Part shown: positions 10,333-20,013 of the stretch, one piece after another
How positions within the stretch are numbered: position 1 is the first letter of the stretch
Layout: the number at the start of each line of letters is the position of its first letter
Assembly (NCBI GenBank): GCA_012515885.1
Contig: JAAYXN010000059.1
Coordinates: 1-32,526 of the forward strand
DNA length: 32,526 nucleotides
Source of the DNA: Rhodococcus sp. (in: high G+C Gram-positive bacteria)
Lineage (GTDB): Bacteria; Actinomycetota; Actinomycetes; Mycobacteriales; Mycobacteriaceae
Reading direction: 5' to 3'
Made by a program: the position numbers and the translations under genes
The notes under the pieces: generated by a model
The model's input: only the letters and a program-made list of their open reading frames with translations
Database searches by the model: none
Told to the model about the DNA's origin: nothing

Positions 10333-11594
10333 GTTCACCCGCTTCGAGTTCGCCAAACCCCAATTCGCCAAATCCCAACTCGGCGGAGAATCCGTGGCCG
10401 GTTCGCTCGGTGTCGGTGAAGGTCGCGGAGTGGATTGATCGGCTTGGCAGCATTTGGGTCGAGGGGCAGATCACTCAGATCAATTCCCGACCTGGCACGC
10501 GGACCGCGTTCCTTGTCATTCGTGACCCTTCAGCTGACATGTCGCTGTCGGTGACGTGTTCGCCGCAGCTTCTGCAGAGTCTGCCCGTTCCGTTGACCGA
10601 GGGCAGCCGCGTCGTCATGTTCGGCAAGCTCTCGTTCTATTCTGGCCGGGGCTCTATTTCGTTGCGAGTGACCGATATTCGCCCTGTCGGTATTGGTGAG
10701 CTTCTGGCCCGCATCGAGCGGTTGCGCGCGCTACTGGCCGCCGAGGGGCTTTTCGACGTCCGCCTCAAACGTCCAGTCCCGTTCCTGCCGAAGACAATTG
10801 GACTCATTACTGGTCGCGCCAGCGCAGCCGAACGTGATGTTGTGTCGGTCGCTCAGCGTCGTTGGCCCGCAGTCCATTTCGAGATTCGAAATACGGCGGT
10901 GCAGGGTCCGACCGCCGTCGCACAGATCGTTGAAGCGCTACGCGATCTCGATAAGAACCCCGATGTCGACGTGATCGTTCTGGCTCGCGGAGGCGGCAGC
11001 GTCGAAGACCTGCTGCCTTTTTCTGACGAGACGCTGTGCCGTGCGATTTCCGCATGCACCACTCCCGTAGTGAGCGCGATCGGCCACGAACCCGATAGTC
11101 CGCTTACCGACCATGTCGCGGATGTGCGGGCAGCGACCCCCACTGACGCCGCGAAACTTGTCGTGCCTGATGCCGCCGCGGAACAGGCCCGCGTCGACGA
11201 TCTGCGTGCCCGCGCGACAGCTGCGCTCCGCAATTGGGTGCAGCGCGAATCGCGCCAGCTTGACCAATTGCGGAGCCGCCCCGTCCTGGCTGATCCGTTG
11301 CAGGGGCTCACACACCGCACCCAAGAAGTGGAGCGCCTTCGGGAGCAGGGGCGCCGCGCCATCACCCGCACCATCGAATCCCACACCAACGCGGCCACCC
11401 ATCTGCGTGCCCGCCTAACCACGCTCGGTCCCGCGGCGACGCTGGCGCGTGGTTATGCCGTCGTGCAACGCATCGTTCCCGACGGCGACCCCGAGGTGGT
11501 GCGTTCGATCGACGAGGCACCCATGGGTACGCAGGTACGGATTCGAGTCGCTGACGGCGCGATGCGCGCCGCAGTCATCGGAAAGGACACGTAG
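10329..11594 (+). CDS. xseA: Exodeoxyribonuclease VII large subunit
   Basis: [94 protein letters not shown] start overlaps the upstream stop (GTGA). Confidence 0.95.
   Translation: MSSPASSSPNPNSPNPNSAENPWPVRSVSVKVAEWIDRLGSIWVEGQITQINSRPGTRTAFLVIRDPSADMSLSVTCSPQLLQSLPVPLTEGSRVVMFGKLSFYSGRGSISLRVTDIRPVGIGELLARIERLRALLAAEGLFDVRLKRPVPFLPKTIGLITGRASAAERDVVSVAQRRWPAVHFEIRNTAVQGPTAVAQIVEALRDLDKNPDVDVIVLARGGGSVEDLLPFSDETLCRAISACTTPVVSAIGHEPDSPLTDHVADVRAATPTDAAKLVVPDAAAEQARVDDLRARATAALRNWVQRESRQLDQLRSRPVLADPLQGLTHRTQEVERLREQGRRAITRTIESHTNAATHLRARLTTLGPAATLARGYAVVQRIVPDGDPEVVRSIDEAPMGTQVRIRVADGAMRAAVIGKDT
10349..10378. repeat. 15-bp tandem duplication in the 5' end of xseA
   Basis: TTCGCCAAACCCCAA / TTCGCCAAATCCCAA; encodes [10 protein letters not shown]. 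Confidence 0.9.
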
Positions 11595-11600
11595 GAGCCA

Positions 11601-11831
11601 ATGTCTACTGAGGAAACCCCGGTCGCGCAGCTTGGCTATGAAGCCGCCCGTGATGAGCTGGTCGAGGTCGTCCGCATCCTGGAGCAGGGCGGACTCGACC
11701 TTGATGCGTCGCTGGCACTGTGGGAGCGCGGTGAGGCGCTAGCCAATCGCTGCGAAGAGCACCTGGCCGGGGCGCGTAAACGCGTCGAAGACGCTATTGC
11801 CCGGTCCGAGGTAGCGGGCGACGCGGAGTAG
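11601..11831 (+). CDS. xseB: Exodeoxyribonuclease VII small subunit
   Basis: [54 protein letters not shown], 6 nt after xseA. Confidence 0.95.
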   Translation: MSTEETPVAQLGYEAARDELVEVVRILEQGGLDLDASLALWERGEALANRCEEHLAGARKRVEDAIARSEVAGDAE

Positions 11832-11864
11832 AACCCGCTAGTCGGCTATTAGCCCACAATTCAC

Positions 11865-12431
11865 TTAGCCCAGGACGGGAGCTTCAGCGACAGCGGTAGC
11901 CAACGTCGCGAAGGATTCTTCGTCAGCGCTGCCAGTGAGCAGGAGCCGCACGCCTTCGAAGTCGGCGATCCAGATTGGTTCGACGCCCTCGCCGCCGTAC
12001 ACCACCCAGTTGTGTCCGGCGACATCCTCGACGCCGGTGGCGGTGCGCAGCCCGCCCGCAACATAGGAGACCAGAGACATCTCGTTAGCACTGCTCTGCG
12101 TGAATTGGATGTAGCGGCCGGGTGGGGTGATGAACCCGACGGTGCTGGTCTCTCCCCCGTTGTCGCCGGTCACCACGCTGCGGCTACCTGAATTCGGGGT
12201 CCATCCTTCAGGGATAACGGGCTGGCGAACCGGGAAATCCAGGTCCTGCGAGTCGTAGCGCAGTGCCGATTCCAGGTCGAAGCTGGGGATCGGACCGGTT
12301 GTGGGGCCACCGGGGCTGAACTGGCATTGGCTAGCGACACCGGCGAGCAGCACACACATCAGCGCAAGCGGAATCAGCGACCAAAACATGTCTCGGTTGC
12401 TCTGCAGAATGCGGGGTTTCTGGTAGGCCAC
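11865..12431 (-). CDS. DUF4245-type membrane-anchored protein
   Basis: GTG start at 12431 gives (M)AYQKPRILQSNRDMFWSLIPLALMCVLLAGVASQCQFSPGG..., one TM then an extracytoplasmic domain. The larger ORF-track start (13157) runs antisense through glpX and is unlikely. Confidence 0.75.
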   Translation of the reverse strand: MAYQKPRILQSNRDMFWSLIPLALMCVLLAGVASQCQFSPGGPTTGPIPSFDLESALRYDSQDLDFPVRQPVIPEGWTPNSGSRSVVTGDNGGETSTVGFITPPGRYIQFTQSSANEMSLVSYVAGGLRTATGVEDVAGHNWVVYGGEGVEPIWIADFEGVRLLLTGSADEESFATLATAVAEAPVLG

Positions 12432-12617
12432 GGGTATCAGTATCCAGTGTCGACGGTGGAGGTGGCGGGCCGGGCGGTCTTGACGTGATCTCCGCCGCAC
12501 AGCGAGACCCCCACCACAGGCGCGAGACCCACAGTCCCGTGACGCAGCGCTTTCTGAAAGAATCGGCGCGAACCTACCCCGACCGGCCGGTCGGCCAACC
12601 AGCAGGAGGCACAGTCT

Positions 12618-13658
12618 ATGACTGCCAGCAACACGTCGAGTCGCCGCGAAGCCCCGGATCGTAACCTGGCCTTGGAGCTGGTGCGGGTGACCGAGGCTGG
12701 CGCTCTTGCTGCTGGCCGCTGGGTGGGTCGCGGAGATAAAGAGGGCGGCGACGGCGCTGCTGTTGACGCGATGCGTGAGCTGGTTTCCAGCGTGTCGATG
12801 AACGGCATCGTCGTGATCGGTGAGGGCGAGAAGGACGAAGCCCCGATGCTCTACAACGGCGAAGAGGTCGGCAATGGCGATGGCCCTGCCTGCGACTTCG
12901 CGGTTGACCCGGTGGACGGCACCACGTTGATGTCCAAGGGTATGCCGAACGCGATTTCTGTCCTCGCGGTCGCTGAGCGCGGCGCCATGTTTGATCCGTC
13001 GGCCGTGTTCTACATGGAAAAGATTGCTGTCGGTCCTGAGGCTGCGGATGTCATCGACATTTCCGCTCCGGTTGGTGAGAACGTCAAGCGTGTCGCGAAG
13101 GCCCGCAAGGCGTCGGTCTCGGACGTGACCGTGTGCATCCTCGATCGCCCACGCCACGCCGAACTGATCCAGCAGGTCCGCGACACCGGCGCGCGTATCC
13201 GTCTGATCTCTGACGGCGACGTCGCTGCCGCGATCGCTGCCGCCCGCCCCGAGTCGGGCACCGACATGCTTCTCGGTATCGGCGGCACCCCTGAGGGCAT
13301 CATTGCGGCCGCCGCTATGCGCTGCATGGGCGGTGCGCTGCAGGGCAGGCTCGCCCCCAAGGACGACGAAGAGCGCCAGAAGGCCATCGACGCTGGCTAC
13401 GACCTGGACCAGGTGCTGCGCACCGAGGACTTGGTGTCCGGCGAGAACGTGTTCTTCTGCGCTACCGGTGTCACCGACGGTGATCTGCTGCGCGGCGTCC
13501 GCTACTACGGTGGCGGCGCGTCAACGCAGTCCATCGTGATGCGCAGCAAGTCCGGCACGGTCCGCATGATCGACGCCTACCACCGCCTTGAGAAGCTGCG
13601 CGAATACTCGGCTGTCGATTTCGACGGCGTTGACGGAGCTGTTCCGCCCACGTTCTGA
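12618..13658 (+). CDS. glpX: Class II fructose-1,6-bisphosphatase
   Basis: [89 protein letters not shown]. Confidence 0.96.
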   Translation: MTASNTSSRREAPDRNLALELVRVTEAGALAAGRWVGRGDKEGGDGAAVDAMRELVSSVSMNGIVVIGEGEKDEAPMLYNGEEVGNGDGPACDFAVDPVDGTTLMSKGMPNAISVLAVAERGAMFDPSAVFYMEKIAVGPEAADVIDISAPVGENVKRVAKARKASVSDVTVCILDRPRHAELIQQVRDTGARIRLISDGDVAAAIAAARPESGTDMLLGIGGTPEGIIAAAAMRCMGGALQGRLAPKDDEERQKAIDAGYDLDQVLRTEDLVSGENVFFCATGVTDGDLLRGVRYYGGGASTQSIVMRSKSGTVRMIDAYHRLEKLREYSAVDFDGVDGAVPPTF

Positions 13659-13688
13659 TCGGCGCTAGTTACGTCCACATCAGCAGAA

Positions 13689-13728
13689 GGTGCCTTGTCG
13701 TCGCAGAAAGCGATGGCAGGGCCTTTTT
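13689..13728 (+). terminator. Probable intrinsic terminator downstream of glpX
   Basis: Imperfect stem GGTGCCTTGTCGTCGC-AGAAA-GCGATGGCAGGGCC followed by TTTTT. Confidence 0.5.
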
Positions 13729-13815
13729 GCTATCAGGTGCACACGAAGTTCAACCGGAGTGTGTGTCTGATCGAGCCTGCTGCCGAAATCACCTCTAAGT
13801 GGCAGGGTTCGATGC

Positions 13816-15225
13816 ATGACTTCAGATCAAGAGCAGTTCCGGATCGAGCACGACACCATGGGCGAGGTTCGCGTCCCCAGCGACGCACTCTGGCGGGCGC
13901 AGACGCAACGCGCCGTTGAGAACTTCCCCATTAGTGGTCGTGGTCTTGAGCGCGCACAGATCCGCGCGCTCGGCCTCCTCAAGGCCGCCTGCGCCCAGGT
14001 CAATAAGGATCTGGGTTTGCTTGATGCGACCAAGGCTGACGCAATCGTGGCGGCGGCGATGGAAATCGCGGACGGCCTGCACGACGACCAGTTCCCCATC
14101 GACGTGTTCCAGACCGGGTCAGGCACCAGCTCGAACATGAACACCAACGAGGTGATTGCTTCGGTCGCTGCCCGAGCGGGAGTGACGGTGCACCCCAATG
14201 ACGATGTGAACATGTCGCAGTCCTCGAACGACACATTCCCGACGGCGACGCACGTGGCTGCCACCGAGTCTGCGGTTAAGGAACTCCTGCCCGCGATCGA
14301 TCACCTGCGTCTTGCCTTGAACGACAAAGCTGCGCAGTGGAAGACCGTCGTCAAGTCGGGACGTACGCACCTGATGGACGCCGTCCCCGTGACGTTGGGC
14401 CAGGAGTTCAGCGGATACGCCCGTCAAATGGAGGCGGGAATGGAGCGGATCACCGCTGCCCTGCCTCGCGTCGGCGAATTGCCGATCGGTGGCACCGCCG
14501 TCGGGACCGGCCTTAACGCTCCCGCTGGGTTTGGGCCCAAGGTTGTGGACCGGTTGGTAGAGCTGACCGGCCTCGATTCGCTCAGCCCCGCGCGCGACAG
14601 TTTTGAAGCTCAGGCTGCACGCGACGGACTGGTGGAGCTGTCGGGAGTGTTGCGCACGATCGCCGTCTCGCTGACCAAGATCGCGAACGACATCCGGTGG
14701 ATGGGTTCTGGCCCGCTGACCGGCCTCGGCGAGATCCTTCTTCCGGACCTGCAACCAGGCAGTTCGATCATGCCGGGCAAGGTCAACCCGGTGCTGCCGG
14801 AGTCGGTCACACAGGTGGCAGCGCAGGTTGTTGGCAACGATGCGGCAGTCGCTTGGGCAGGCGCTGGTGGGCATTTTGAGCTAAACGTCTATATTCCGGT
14901 GATGGCACGCAACGTGCTTGAGTCCTTGACGCTGCTGGCGAATGTTTCGCGATTGTTTGCTGACCGCTGTGTTGAGGGTTTGGTGGCCAATGAGGATCGG
15001 TTGCGTACCCTCGCAGAATCGTCGCCGTCGATTGTGACGCCGTTGAATTCACTCATTGGCTACGAAAAGGCCGCTGAAGTCGCGAAGACTGCGTTAAAAG
15101 AAAAGAAGACTATCCGGCAAACCGTGATCGATATGGGTCTTGTCGGCGACAACCTGAGCATCGAGGAGCTCGATAAGCGACTCGATGTTCTCGCCATGAC
15201 GGGCGTCGATGCCTCTGACTCATGA
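13816..15225 (+). CDS. fumC: Class II fumarate hydratase
   Basis: [78 protein letters not shown] signature. Confidence 0.96.
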   Translation: MTSDQEQFRIEHDTMGEVRVPSDALWRAQTQRAVENFPISGRGLERAQIRALGLLKAACAQVNKDLGLLDATKADAIVAAAMEIADGLHDDQFPIDVFQTGSGTSSNMNTNEVIASVAARAGVTVHPNDDVNMSQSSNDTFPTATHVAATESAVKELLPAIDHLRLALNDKAAQWKTVVKSGRTHLMDAVPVTLGQEFSGYARQMEAGMERITAALPRVGELPIGGTAVGTGLNAPAGFGPKVVDRLVELTGLDSLSPARDSFEAQAARDGLVELSGVLRTIAVSLTKIANDIRWMGSGPLTGLGEILLPDLQPGSSIMPGKVNPVLPESVTQVAAQVVGNDAAVAWAGAGGHFELNVYIPVMARNVLESLTLLANVSRLFADRCVEGLVANEDRLRTLAESSPSIVTPLNSLIGYEKAAEVAKTALKEKKTIRQTVIDMGLVGDNLSIEELDKRLDVLAMTGVDASDS

Positions 15226-15262
15226 GTCGCATCGGGTGAGTACGCCCTAGAGAGAAAGTTGG

Positions 15263-16498
15263 GTGACGGTAGGCATGAGTAGTGTCGCGCCGCGCATCGT
15301 GCGGGTGTCCCCGCTCGACGCCCTCCACACTGGAACACGGTCCTTTGCGGTATTCGGACCGATTGAACCGGTCAGTCGCGACGATATTTATCGACGCCTT
15401 CACCAATTGACGGCGATGGGGCCGACGACACGTGTCGGCCTCATCCCCACCCCCGGGACGACGCAGTGGCAGTACGAGCCGTCGCTGGACAGCGTGATTG
15501 TTGAGGAAGTTCCAGAGCCCGCGAACGCTGCGGAACTGCACGCGGCGCTTCTTGCTTCGCGGTCAACAGCACCGATGCGGATTGTGTCGGCAGGCAAGTA
15601 TCTCGCCACTGAATACGACCACGGCTTCGGTGAGATCGCGTTTGCCCGGTCGCTCCATGAGGTGCTTGCTCTGGGACTTGAGCGGGCTCAGACAACACTT
15701 CCTAGCAGTCGCCTTCGCCCACCACTCAGCGCTCTTGGACTGGTACTCGGCCGACACCCACTGCGCGCTGCGGCGCTGCTGCGTGGACAGGAATCTGCGG
15801 AGGAACCCGGTACGGACGAAGAACTCACCGAGCCGAATGCCGTCGACGTCGATTGGACGCCGTCCACCGCGATGCTCACGTTCACGATGCCGCGCGAGAC
15901 TGTGCAGGCTGTGCGTGACTATCGAGATCAGGCGATGCCGGGGGTCTCGCTCTTTTCACTGCTGACTGCGGCGACCTATCGGATGCTTGCCCGCGAACTC
16001 CAGGCGCAGAGCGCGGTCGCGATCCCCTTCGACTGCCGCCGCTTTCTCCCCAGCCGAATGTTGGTGTGGGGCAATTTCGTGGCGGGCCTTGAGTTCGAAT
16101 TGCCGGCCGATATTTCCGCTGCCAGCCTGCAAGAACGCCTCGCCCAAGCCGCGAGAAACGGTCGCCCGGCAGCCAATGTTCTGGTCAGCGCAGCTAAAGC
16201 ACACGTCGCACTACGGCGGGGTGGACTGCCGCCGATTCCGACGCAGGTCTCGTCCACGCCTCGGCCTCGCGTGTTGTTCTCCTCGATGGGGACGACACCG
16301 CGCAGCGACAACGATCCCTTGGCACTGAAGGAATATGTCGCTAATAGCGATCCGGGTGGTCCCGAGTCGCTCACGGTGTGTTCAGCGAATGTTGGGGGCA
16401 GTGTGCAGACAACGGTGTCTTTTCATTCCAACGTGTTCGACATCGCGACCGTCAGGGATATTTTCCAGCGGCTATATGCAGATCCGCTTAACCACTAG
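15263..16498 (+). CDS. Stand-alone condensation/acyltransferase-like protein (CAT/C-domain/PapA-like superfamily)
   Basis: 411 aa; N-terminal RIVRVSPLDALHTGTRSFAVFGPIEPVSRDDIYRRLHQLTAMGPTTRVGLIP; HHxxxDG-equivalent EYDHGFGEIAF at the expected place; GNFVAGLEF; C-terminal CSANVGGSVQTTVSFHSNVFDIATV like the end of C/WES folds. Family assignment is by fold-pattern reading only. Confidence 0.6.
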   Translation: MTVGMSSVAPRIVRVSPLDALHTGTRSFAVFGPIEPVSRDDIYRRLHQLTAMGPTTRVGLIPTPGTTQWQYEPSLDSVIVEEVPEPANAAELHAALLASRSTAPMRIVSAGKYLATEYDHGFGEIAFARSLHEVLALGLERAQTTLPSSRLRPPLSALGLVLGRHPLRAAALLRGQESAEEPGTDEELTEPNAVDVDWTPSTAMLTFTMPRETVQAVRDYRDQAMPGVSLFSLLTAATYRMLARELQAQSAVAIPFDCRRFLPSRMLVWGNFVAGLEFELPADISAASLQERLAQAARNGRPAANVLVSAAKAHVALRRGGLPPIPTQVSSTPRPRVLFSSMGTTPRSDNDPLALKEYVANSDPGGPESLTVCSANVGGSVQTTVSFHSNVFDIATVRDIFQRLYADPLNH

Positions 16499-16545
16499 CA
16501 CCGTCAGAGTGACCGACCTGACTGTAAAACTCCAACGAACGTCAG

Positions 16546-16564
16546 TTAGCATAGGTGAGCCTAA
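16546..16564 (+). promoter_or_regulatory. Iron box (IdeR/DmdR/DtxR-type operator)
   Basis: TTAGCATAGGTGAGCCTAA matches the actinobacterial consensus TTAGGTTAGGCTAACCTAA at 14 of 19 positions; intergenic, about 65 bp upstream of the likely TTG start of the glycosyltransferase fragment. Confidence 0.75.
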
Positions 16565-16629
16565 GCATAGGCACGCCTTTCCTACTCCAGGTTGAGGCCA
16601 GCCGTCCCCCCGGAACGTCGGAGTTCGAC

Positions 16630-17055
16630 TTGACCTCGAATCACGCCAACGATCGCCTTGCTGTGGTCATCTGCTGCTACACATCTGACCGTCTCCCCAC
16701 CCTCACCCAGGGCATCGACGCTGCACGGTCACAGCTCGCTAGCGGCGATGAGCTGATCGTCGTCGTTGATCACAACGACGACCTCCTTGCTCAACTCACC
16801 GCTCAGCTACCGGCGAGCGACCGCGTCATCGCGAACACGCACACCCGCGGTCTGTCCGGTGCGCGCAACAGTGGCGCCGACGCGGCGTCCGCCGAGGTCC
16901 TCGTGTACCTCGACGACGACGCCGTGCTGCGTGACGGTTCGCTTGATGCCATTCGTGCCGCATTTGCTCGCCCCACCACCGTTGCTATTGGCGGCGCCGT
17001 GCATCCGCGCTGGGAAACCCACTTCGCTCCGTCGTGGTTCCCGGAAGAGTTCGGG
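16630..17055 (+). pseudogene. GT-A/GT2-like glycosyltransferase, 3'-truncated
   Basis: RLAVVICCYTSDRLPTLTQGIDAARSQ...TRGLSGARNSGADAASAEVLVYLDDDAVLRDGSLDAI...GGAVHPRWETHFAPSWFPEEFG, then similarity ends abruptly and the frame reads antisense of the next gene (Arg/Pro-rich nonsense to 17340). Confidence 0.75.
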
Positions 17056-17680
17056 CTTTCATCGCGAGCCGGAAGGTTGCGGCAATGTCTTCGTATTTGC
17101 GGTCTTCGTCCCACGGCCGGTCACCGAGTATGTCGCGGCGGAACAGCTTGGTGCAGGGATACGCCTTTGCGTCCCCCCGCAGAAGCAATCGCGCGAACTC
17201 TTGACCGGACAGCGAGTGCGTGGGATACGACGGTTCGTCGACACCCAACACGACGCCGTCTTCGTCGACGCGGTGGGTGCGGCACACCGCAAAGTCCGCG
17301 CCGTCGCCGTCCTCAAGCGCACCCGCCAACTTTTCAATGAACTGCGCGTCAGCAACGTCGTCGGCGTCGAGGAACCAGATGAGTTCCCCCGTCGCGGCGG
17401 CTAGTCCTGAGTTGCGTGCTGGTCCCGGTCCACGGTTAACAGGGTGCGTGACGACGTGGTACTTGATGTGGCGCTCGTCTAAGAAGGCGCACGCAATCGA
17501 GATCGACTCGTCGCCGCCGCAATCGTCGACGAGGATGATTTCGTCGACGCTTCGCGTTTGGTCCAGCACTGATTGCAACGTCGCGCTCACGTAGGGGATG
17601 CAGCGGTAGACGGGGATGATGACGCTAACGCGATTTCCGCGACCGTCGCTGCCGTGTCCTTTCTCCCTGCGGATCGTCAC
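17056..17680 (-). pseudogene. GT2 glycosyltransferase, 3'-truncated
   Basis: NRVSVIIPVYRCIPYVSATLQSVLDQTRSVDEIILVDDCGGDES...GPGPARNSGLAAATGELIWFLDADDVADAQFIEKL...YEDIAATFRLAMKA, then continues as the antisense of the forward glycosyltransferase to a stop at 16985. GTG start overlaps the upstream EEP gene stop (GTGA). Confidence 0.75.
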
Positions 17681-18657
17681 GGGTTACTCGCTTCTGTGGC
17701 CCCCGCTGTCGTGAATACTGCAAAGAGCCCGTGATGATCTGAGCCGGGAAGATCGACGACGTTGAACTCCTGCACGGTTAAGCCGCGGATGATCATCCGA
17801 TCGATCCCCACAAGCGCGGGGTACCACGTGTTTGCCGGGTACGAAGGTGTGATTCCGGCCCCCACACGCTCGGCGACGTCGTCGAATCCGTCGGTGAGGA
17901 ACGTCCGATACCGGGTGTGTGAGTACGTCGAATTGAAGTCTCCGCTGACGAGGACCGGCACCTCCGGGTCCTGTGCGGCGCGGCTATGAACGGCCTCGCG
18001 TAGGCGTTCCATTTCGTCGGCCCACCGCCACGCGGGTTCGGGGTAGGGCGCTCTCGGGTGCACCGCGAACAGCGCCAGTTGTTCGCTGTCAGATACTTCG
18101 ACAGTCGCAGACAGGTTGGCCATTGCAAAGTGCGGCAACAAGTGTTCGTCGCTGAGCGGGAACTTCGAGTAGATCCCGGTGCCGCCGCCCCCATCAGGTT
18201 TGGGGACGAGGAACTGCTCGGGTAACAACTGGTCGATACCTTCATCAGCGAGCCGCTGCACCGCGTCGTCGGTGAGTTCTTCAATGGTCAAGATGTCGAC
18301 ATCGCGGCGAGAAATCTGCTGAACCAAATCCGCTGCGTCGGATTCGCCGAGCATGATGTTCGCTTGCAGCACACGCAGGGTTGTTCCCTCCCCGGGCTCG
18401 TCCAGGCTGCCCACATACAGGGGAGCCTGCGTCGCCATCGCGGCGGCAACCACGACGGTTGCCACTGCCGCAATCACCCACTTTCGAGCGAGAAGCAGGA
18501 TGACGATGCCTACGACTCCGACAACGACGAGGAGTGGGACGAACGACGACGCCAGGATCAGGATGTTGCTTTCGGGCCCGACGTAGTGCGTCACCACGCC
18601 GAGCACCGAAACACCAACCGCGATATAGGCAATCGCGAGGAAGAACTTACGGATCAC
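17677..18657 (-). CDS. Membrane-anchored endonuclease/exonuclease/phosphatase (EEP) family protein
   Basis: Three hydrophobic N-terminal segments, then TLRVLQANIMLGESD, DILTIEELTDD, GIYSKFPL, VLVSGDFNSTYSHTRYR, GSDHHGLFAVF (EEP catalytic motifs). Confidence 0.85.
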   Translation of the reverse strand: MIRKFFLAIAYIAVGVSVLGVVTHYVGPESNILILASSFVPLLVVVGVVGIVILLLARKWVIAAVATVVVAAAMATQAPLYVGSLDEPGEGTTLRVLQANIMLGESDAADLVQQISRRDVDILTIEELTDDAVQRLADEGIDQLLPEQFLVPKPDGGGGTGIYSKFPLSDEHLLPHFAMANLSATVEVSDSEQLALFAVHPRAPYPEPAWRWADEMERLREAVHSRAAQDPEVPVLVSGDFNSTYSHTRYRTFLTDGFDDVAERVGAGITPSYPANTWYPALVGIDRMIIRGLTVQEFNVVDLPGSDHHGLFAVFTTAGATEASNP

Positions 18658-20012
18658 CTCTCGGCCAGCTCCGCTCCAGAATCGCTACCGGAATGAGGTT
18701 CGCCGTCGACGACGATGGGGGTGGTCTCCCCCGATACTCGGCGCAACCCGCCCGCGAACGCCAGCAAGATCAGCGACAGCACGAAGCCGCTCAGGCTGTA
18801 GTAGATGACGGCGTCGGCGGCCGAGAAGATTGAGCCGAACGCGCCAGCAATAACGGCGCCGACGGCGAGGCCACCAGCTTGCTGAGCAGAAAACAGACCG
18901 TTGACCCGGCCCAGCATCGAGGTGGGTGTGTGGATTTGTAGCAGCGAGAACCGCAGCACTTCCTGCACCGAACTCAGTGCGCCGGCAAGGACGAGGAAGA
19001 CGAACGCGACAGCGATGGCCGCGACAGCGCCCACCGCGGCCTGCACTAGGAACGCTAATGCACCTGCGACCAGCAGGACCATGCCTGGCCGCGCCGAGCG
19101 TGTGAGCCAACCGCTCGTCACCGTCGCGACGACAGCGCCGACCGCCATGGCCGCGTACAACATTCCCGCTGCGCGCGAGTCGCCACCGAACTGCTGGTCG
19201 ACCAGTGCGGGAACAAGCACGAGGACACCGCCGCCGAGCATCGCGATAATGCCTGATGCCATCACGCCGCCGACGACTCGTGAGCGAAGCAGCAGATCGC
19301 CGACTGTTTCTTCGCGAGCCTGCTCGCCTGCGGCCGCCGACGACTTGTCGCTGTCACGTTGCTCCCCATCATGTTGCTCGCCGTCATGTTTGGGGGGCAG
19401 TAGCGGAGGCAAGCCGTACAGCAGGGCGATCGTGATGGCAGTGCCGATTGCCGCGATCCAGTAGTTCCATGCCACCGACGCGGCAGCGATCACCATTCCG
19501 CCGAGGGCCGGTGAGACGACGGCACCGGCCCGGGCGCCCAGAACATTCAGTGCACCCGCACCAACCAACTGGTCTTTCGGGATGAGCGCGGGGATGACGG
19601 CGAGGAGCGCCGCCACACTAATCGAACCGATCAGCCCGTTGATGAACGCGAGAACAAAGATCGCGATCACCGACGGTGAGTCGAGCATGGCGTTGACCGC
19701 CAAACCCACGAAGGTGATGCCGGATACTGTGCGCGCAAACAGGATCAGGAGACGACGGTCGTAGCGGTCGGCGAGCCCACCACCAACGATCATGCCGACG
19801 ATGGCGGCGCCACCTTCGACTGCCGCGACCAAACCAACGAGGAACGATGACTCTGTGAGCGCGTACATCTGGATCGGCACACCCACCATGAGCATGCCGA
19901 TACCGAAGATGGAGATTGTGCGTGCAATGAACACCCTGCGGAACGGCGCACTTTCGCGCAGTGGCCGCAGGTCCATCAGTATCCGGCTATCAGCCTTCGA
20001 ACTTTCCGGCAT
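18654..20012 (-). CDS. MFS transporter, EntS-like siderophore exporter
   Basis: MPESSKADSRILMDLRPLRESAPFRRVFIARTISIFGIGMLMVGVPIQMYALTESSFLVGLVAAVEGGAAIVGMIVGGGLADRYDRRLLILFAR...; about 12 TM; between siderophore-binding protein and EEP genes; GTGA overlap with the next gene. Confidence 0.85.
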   Translation of the reverse strand: MPESSKADSRILMDLRPLRESAPFRRVFIARTISIFGIGMLMVGVPIQMYALTESSFLVGLVAAVEGGAAIVGMIVGGGLADRYDRRLLILFARTVSGITFVGLAVNAMLDSPSVIAIFVLAFINGLIGSISVAALLAVIPALIPKDQLVGAGALNVLGARAGAVVSPALGGMVIAAASVAWNYWIAAIGTAITIALLYGLPPLLPPKHDGEQHDGEQRDSDKSSAAAGEQAREETVGDLLLRSRVVGGVMASGIIAMLGGGVLVLVPALVDQQFGGDSRAAGMLYAAMAVGAVVATVTSGWLTRSARPGMVLLVAGALAFLVQAAVGAVAAIAVAFVFLVLAGALSSVQEVLRFSLLQIHTPTSMLGRVNGLFSAQQAGGLAVGAVIAGAFGSIFSAADAVIYYSLSGFVLSLILLAFAGGLRRVSGETTPIVVDGEPHSGSDSGAELAER

Positions 20013-20013
20013 A

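Noticed and set aside
12432-13157. Long N-terminal extension of the DUF4245-type ORF
   Set aside because: Runs antisense through glpX and lacks membrane-protein character; the GTG at 12431 directly precedes the TM-containing protein.
15216-15227. Perfect palindrome GACTCATGAGTC at the end of fumC
   Set aside because: 12 bp only, overlaps the stop codon, no loop or T-tract; chance is adequate.
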